Shown here piece by piece: positions 6,238 through 8,466 of a DNA stretch of 8,466 bases. Positions within the stretch are counted from its first letter, which is position 1. The number at the start of each line of letters is the position of its first letter. The notes under the pieces were generated by a model, which was given only the letters and a program-made list of their open reading frames with translations, made no database searches and had not been told where the DNA came from. The stretch spans positions 1-8,466 of the forward strand of contig DURG01000050.1 of the NCBI GenBank assembly GCA_012837465.1, in the 5' to 3' direction. The DNA comes from Propionibacterium sp. (GTDB taxonomy: Bacteria; Actinomycetota; Actinomycetes; Propionibacteriales; Propionibacteriaceae). A program made the position numbers and the translations under genes.

Positions 6238-6243
6238 TAGCGT
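6238..6243 (+). promoter_or_regulatory. Putative -10 hexamer TAGCGT for the DJ-1/PfpI gene
   Basis: TAGCGT fits TANNNT and would start transcription near 6250, leaving a leader of about 20 nt that holds the AGGAG ribosome site. No clear -35 is visible. Confidence 0.35.
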
Positions 6244-6259
6244 GGAGACACCCGAACAC

Positions 6260-6264
6260 AGGAG
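6260..6264 (+). promoter_or_regulatory. Ribosome binding site AGGAG that decides between two in-frame ATGs
   Basis: AGGAG directly abuts ATG 6265 with no spacer but stands 6 nt before ATG 6271. The second ATG is therefore the better start of the DJ-1/PfpI gene. Confidence 0.7.
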
Positions 6265-6270
6265 ATGAAC

Positions 6271-6819
6271 ATGTCCGATCTGTCCGGCAAGAAGGTTGCC
6301 TTCCTCCTCACCGATGGTTACGAGGATTCCGAGCTGACCAGCCCGTGGGAGGTGCTCGCCGACGCGGGTGCCGAGCTCACCTTGGTCGCTCCCGAGAGTG
6401 GGGAAGTCGAGGGCAAGAAGGGCCACACCCAGAAGGTCGACAAGACCACCACCGACGTCGACGCGGGTCAGTTCGACGCCCTCGTCCTCCCCGGCGGCGT
6501 GGTGAACGCCGACCACCTGCGCATGGACAAGCCTGCCGTGAAGTTCACCAAGGACTTCTTCGCGCAGCACAAGCCCGTCGGCGTGATCTGCCACGGTGGC
6601 TGGATCCTCACTGACGCCGACGTGGTCAAGGGCCGCAAGATGACGTCGTACTCCAGCCTCCAGACGGACCTGCGCAACGCGGGCGCCGAGTGGGTGGACG
6701 AGGAGGTCGTCGTCGACCAGGGCCTGGTGTCGAGCCGCACCCCCGACGACCTGCCGGCGTTCAATGCCAAGCTGGTCGAAGAGATCGGCGAAGGCAAGCA
6801 CGAGGGCCAGACGGCCTGA
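6271..6819 (+). CDS. DJ-1/PfpI family protein (class I glutamine amidotransferase-like; putative stress protein/deglycase)
   Basis: The 182-residue protein is a compact cytoplasmic flavodoxin-like domain of the DJ-1/PfpI superfamily, closest in pattern to the general stress protein 18/YhbO/PfpI branch. Visible landmarks are KKVAFLLTDGYEDSEL, with the acidic Glu18 expected to pair with the active cysteine; DALVLPGGVVN; the nucleophile elbow GVICHGGW with Cys107 and His108; and the branch-typical LRNAGAEWVDEEVVVD and TPDDLPAFNAKLVE. The elbow has HGGW where HGPW is common in this branch. Members have been described as proteases, chaperones or deglycases of glycated proteins and nucleotides; the sequence does not decide between these. 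The start at ATG 6271 is set by AGGAG at 6260-6264. It looks monocistronic, with its own promoter, next to the old vapBC operator and facing the xylanase gene across two hairpins. Confidence 0.92.
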   Translation: MSDLSGKKVAFLLTDGYEDSELTSPWEVLADAGAELTLVAPESGEVEGKKGHTQKVDKTTTDVDAGQFDALVLPGGVVNADHLRMDKPAVKFTKDFFAQHKPVGVICHGGWILTDADVVKGRKMTSYSSLQTDLRNAGAEWVDEEVVVDQGLVSSRTPDDLPAFNAKLVEEIGEGKHEGQTA

Positions 6820-6833
6820 CACACGCTGAAGGC

Positions 6834-6857
6834 TTGTGTACCGAGTTTGGTACACAA
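6834..6857. repeat. Perfect 9-bp inverted repeat, TTGTGTACC-N6-GGTACACAA
   Basis: The arms 6834-6842 and 6849-6857 are exact reverse complements around the six-base centre GAGTTT. The arms are AT-richer than the surroundings. The repeat begins 14 bp after the DJ-1/PfpI stop and could be the first of two tandem terminator hairpins, or a protein-binding site. There is no T-run on either strand. Confidence 0.6.
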
Positions 6858-6874
6858 CCCCTCACCCAAGGCGA

Positions 6875-6902
6875 AGCGCCCGCGGCAGATGCCGCGGGCG
6901 CT
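6875..6902. terminator. Bidirectional terminator hairpin between convergent genes
   Basis: AGCGCCCGCGGCA (6875-6887) pairs perfectly with 6890-6902; allowing for steric limits this is a 12-bp, almost all-GC stem closed by a four-base AGAT loop. It lies 55 bp after the DJ-1/PfpI stop and 14 bp after the xylanase stop on the other strand, so it can serve both genes. No U-tract follows, as is common for actinobacterial terminators. Confidence 0.75.
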
Positions 6903-6916
6903 CGTCGTGTAGGGGA

Positions 6917-8466
6917 TTACTTCGGCTCAAGGCCGGCGATGGCGTCTGCCAGGGCCTTGGCCGCCGCGTTCACCTCCGCCTGCGTGCCGCCGCTGCGGAT
7001 GACCGCATTGGCCTTGCCGCGGGCGCCGTTGACTGCGCCGATGGTCTTGCCCTTGTAGTCCTTGCCGGTCAGCTTGTTGGAGTCGACCCAGGCAACCAGA
7101 TCGCTGATCGTCGACTCGTCGACGATCGGCTTCTTGACGCCCAACCAACCTTCGGGATCAGCGACTGCCGGAGCAGAGAGCTTCTCGGAGAAGTCCTTGT
7201 TGAACAGCTGCGGGTTGTGGTTGCGCCGCCAGTTCAGGGCGTCGGTCAATCCCCAGAAGGTGACGCGATCGAGGTCCTGCGAGTACTTCTTGTAGACCGC
7301 GAAGTACTCGGCGAAGCGCTGCGCCTGGATGGCCTCGAGCTCCATGCGGTTGTCGATCTTGCCCACCCAGTAGGTGAAGCCCTCCTTGTGGAAGAGGTCC
7401 GCCGCGGCCGGGTCATCCAGGTCGTAGTAGGTGCCACGATCGCCCTGCGGCTCTGCGTCCCACGCCTCCCACACCTGCAGATCCAGCTCGCTCACGCTGG
7501 CGGTGAAGCCGGCCTCGATGATCAGCTGCAGGGAGCGTTCCACCGATGCGTGGTCGGAGCACGCGCCGGGCTGCCATTCCGCGGCGTCCTCGTCGACCAG
7601 CTTGGGCAGACGGGTCAGATCGGAGCAGGCGAAGGCCGGCGTCTGGTTGATGTAGTTGTGCGACTGCAGCCCGATGCCTTCGATCAGCTGGCGCGGGTCG
7701 TCGGGGTACTCGGCGGCGTAGCGCTCGTTGAGCTCGGTGGCCATGGCGATGATGGCCTTGGCCTTGCCCTCGGACTGGAAGACGTTGAAGTCGTTGTACT
7801 CAAGCTTGGCCTCGGGGCCGTACTTGCGGGCGAAGACGAAGGCGTCGTAGATGAAGTCGCCGGGGCGCTCGCCCGCCGCCTCGTCCATGTCCGTGGTGTA
7901 CGCGTCGTACCAGCCGGACCACGCGTAGTCCCGAGGGGCGCCGCGCAGGTAGGTCTGCCAGTCCTCGGTGGCGGGGTCGAAGGTGTCGACGCCGTCGGCG
8001 AAGGCCTCGTTGACCACGTCCCAGGAGATGATGCGGCCCTTGAAGTGGGTGAGCACCTCCTTGATGTAGCGCTCCATGTTGGCCTTGGCCTGCGCGCGCG
8101 GGTCAGCGGACTTGAGTCCGTAGATCTTGGACGGCGACTGGCTGTGCCACACCAGGACGTGGCCGTGCACGTCGATGCCGCGGGCCAGTGACTCGTTGAC
8201 GAAGTAGTCCGCCTCGCCGAAGGTGAAGTTCCACTCGCCGCTGGCCAGGTCGATGTTGGCGTCGGGCAGCAACTGATCGGGCTTCATGTTGTTCTCGGCC
8301 GTCATCACGTTGTAGTGCCGCTCGACCTGCGCCCAGTTGGGCGAGTCCTCGGCGTAGGTCTGGCGGCCAGAGTAGATGTTGCCCACCTTGAAGTAGTCGG
8401 CGTAGACCTCCTTCAGCGACGGGATGGACTGGGTGTCTGCGGGGGCGGCCTGTGCCGGGACGGCAA
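6917..8466 (-). CDS. Secreted GH10 endo-1,4-beta-xylanase with C-terminal FIVAR module (N-terminus off the window)
   Basis: This enzyme hydrolyses internal beta-1,4 bonds of xylan outside the cell. The frame is open to the window's right edge, giving 515 visible residues; GTG 8384-8386 is only an internal codon. The first visible residues, AVPAQAAPAD, look like the end of a signal peptide with an Ala-X-Ala cleavage site. GH10 signatures follow: HYNVMTAENNMKP, HGHVLVWHSQ, the acid/base Glu153 (visible numbering) in SWDVVNEAF, the nucleophile Glu326 in SVSELDLQV, and FWGLTDALNWR near the barrel's last strand. An extra loop before the nucleophile strand holds Cys280 and Cys302, each in an ACSD motif. 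Residues about 454-513 form one FIVAR-like helical module (LVAWVDSNKL, TQAEVNAAAKALADAIAGL), seen in extracellular carbohydrate-active proteins. No LPXTG anchor or membrane helix closes the protein. It faces the DJ-1/PfpI gene and shares its terminator. Confidence 0.93.
   Translation of the reverse strand, partial: AVPAQAAPADTQSIPSLKEVYADYFKVGNIYSGRQTYAEDSPNWAQVERHYNVMTAENNMKPDQLLPDANIDLASGEWNFTFGEADYFVNESLARGIDVHGHVLVWHSQSPSKIYGLKSADPRAQAKANMERYIKEVLTHFKGRIISWDVVNEAFADGVDTFDPATEDWQTYLRGAPRDYAWSGWYDAYTTDMDEAAGERPGDFIYDAFVFARKYGPEAKLEYNDFNVFQSEGKAKAIIAMATELNERYAAEYPDDPRQLIEGIGLQSHNYINQTPAFACSDLTRLPKLVDEDAAEWQPGACSDHASVERSLQLIIEAGFTASVSELDLQVWEAWDAEPQGDRGTYYDLDDPAAADLFHKEGFTYWVGKIDNRMELEAIQAQRFAEYFAVYKKYSQDLDRVTFWGLTDALNWRRNHNPQLFNKDFSEKLSAPAVADPEGWLGVKKPIVDESTISDLVAWVDSNKLTGKDYKGKTIGAVNGARGKANAVIRSGGTQAEVNAAAKALADAIAGLEPK

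Noticed and set aside
6043..6240. Plus-strand 65-residue frame over the antitoxin
   Set aside because: It is antisense to the VapB frame and Ser/Arg-rich with no family pattern.
6265..6270. ATG 6265 as start of the DJ-1/PfpI gene
   Set aside because: AGGAG abuts it with no spacer; ATG 6271 has the right spacing and matches the family N-terminus.
6834..6857. The 9-bp inverted repeat as an operator of the xylanase gene
   Set aside because: It lies downstream of the xylanase stop; its promoter is beyond the right edge of the window, so there is no positional support for regulation of initiation.
6836..8191. Long open plus-strand frame opposite the xylanase
   Set aside because: It is antisense to a clear GH10 gene and its composition (Val, Leu, Gly, Arg repeats) is that of a shadow frame; its start lies inside the intergenic inverted repeat.
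1..8466. CRISPR arrays, tRNA/rRNA genes, insertion sequences, prophage or attachment sites
   Set aside because: No regularly spaced repeats, cloverleaf, transposase or integrase signatures were seen on either strand; the only mobile-type content is the vapBC remnant.

Overview
The window is strongly G+C-rich, with codon third positions dominated by G and C, GTG/TTG starts and tight gene packing. Its proteins read like those of high-G+C Gram-positive bacteria (Actinomycetota), perhaps Propionibacteriaceae or Micrococcales; the sequence alone does not fix the genus.

Layout. (1) Positions 1-259, minus strand: the N-terminus of a membrane protein, probably an FtsX-like ABC transporter permease, running off the left edge. 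(2) A divergent promoter region of about 155 bp. (3) A plus-strand purine operon: purF (415-1866) overlaps purM (1863-2909), which overlaps a gene (2902-3540) that resembles ornithine cyclodeaminase/mu-crystallin but lacks the whole NAD-binding domain. (4) An AEC-family permease (3611-4558), preceded by and coupled to a possible 13-codon leader ORF. (5) A stand-alone trpB (4593-5786) with no trpA or trpC beside it. (6) Positions 5750-6166, minus strand: a decayed VapBC toxin-antitoxin module. The antitoxin frame is intact but has ATA where its start codon should be, and the toxin has lost its middle. (7) A plus-strand DJ-1/PfpI family gene (6271-6819). (8) A convergent intergenic region with two perfect hairpins. 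(9) Positions 6917-8466, minus strand: a secreted GH10 endo-xylanase with a C-terminal FIVAR module, its N-terminus off the right edge.

How it works together. purF and purM encode the first and fifth steps of IMP synthesis and are translationally coupled; the Rossmann-less third gene is coupled to them. The remaining genes look like independent units. Three of them (the permease, purF, trpB) have a TANNNT hexamer 6-8 nt before the start codon and no usable Shine-Dalgarno, which suggests leaderless transcripts. purM, the AEC permease and the DJ-1 gene have clear Shine-Dalgarno sequences.

I see no phage, IS element, CRISPR array, tRNA or rRNA. Nothing here amounts to a clearly new multi-gene system. 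The most unusual items are the Rossmann-less cyclodeaminase relative in the pur operon and the fossil vapBC locus.
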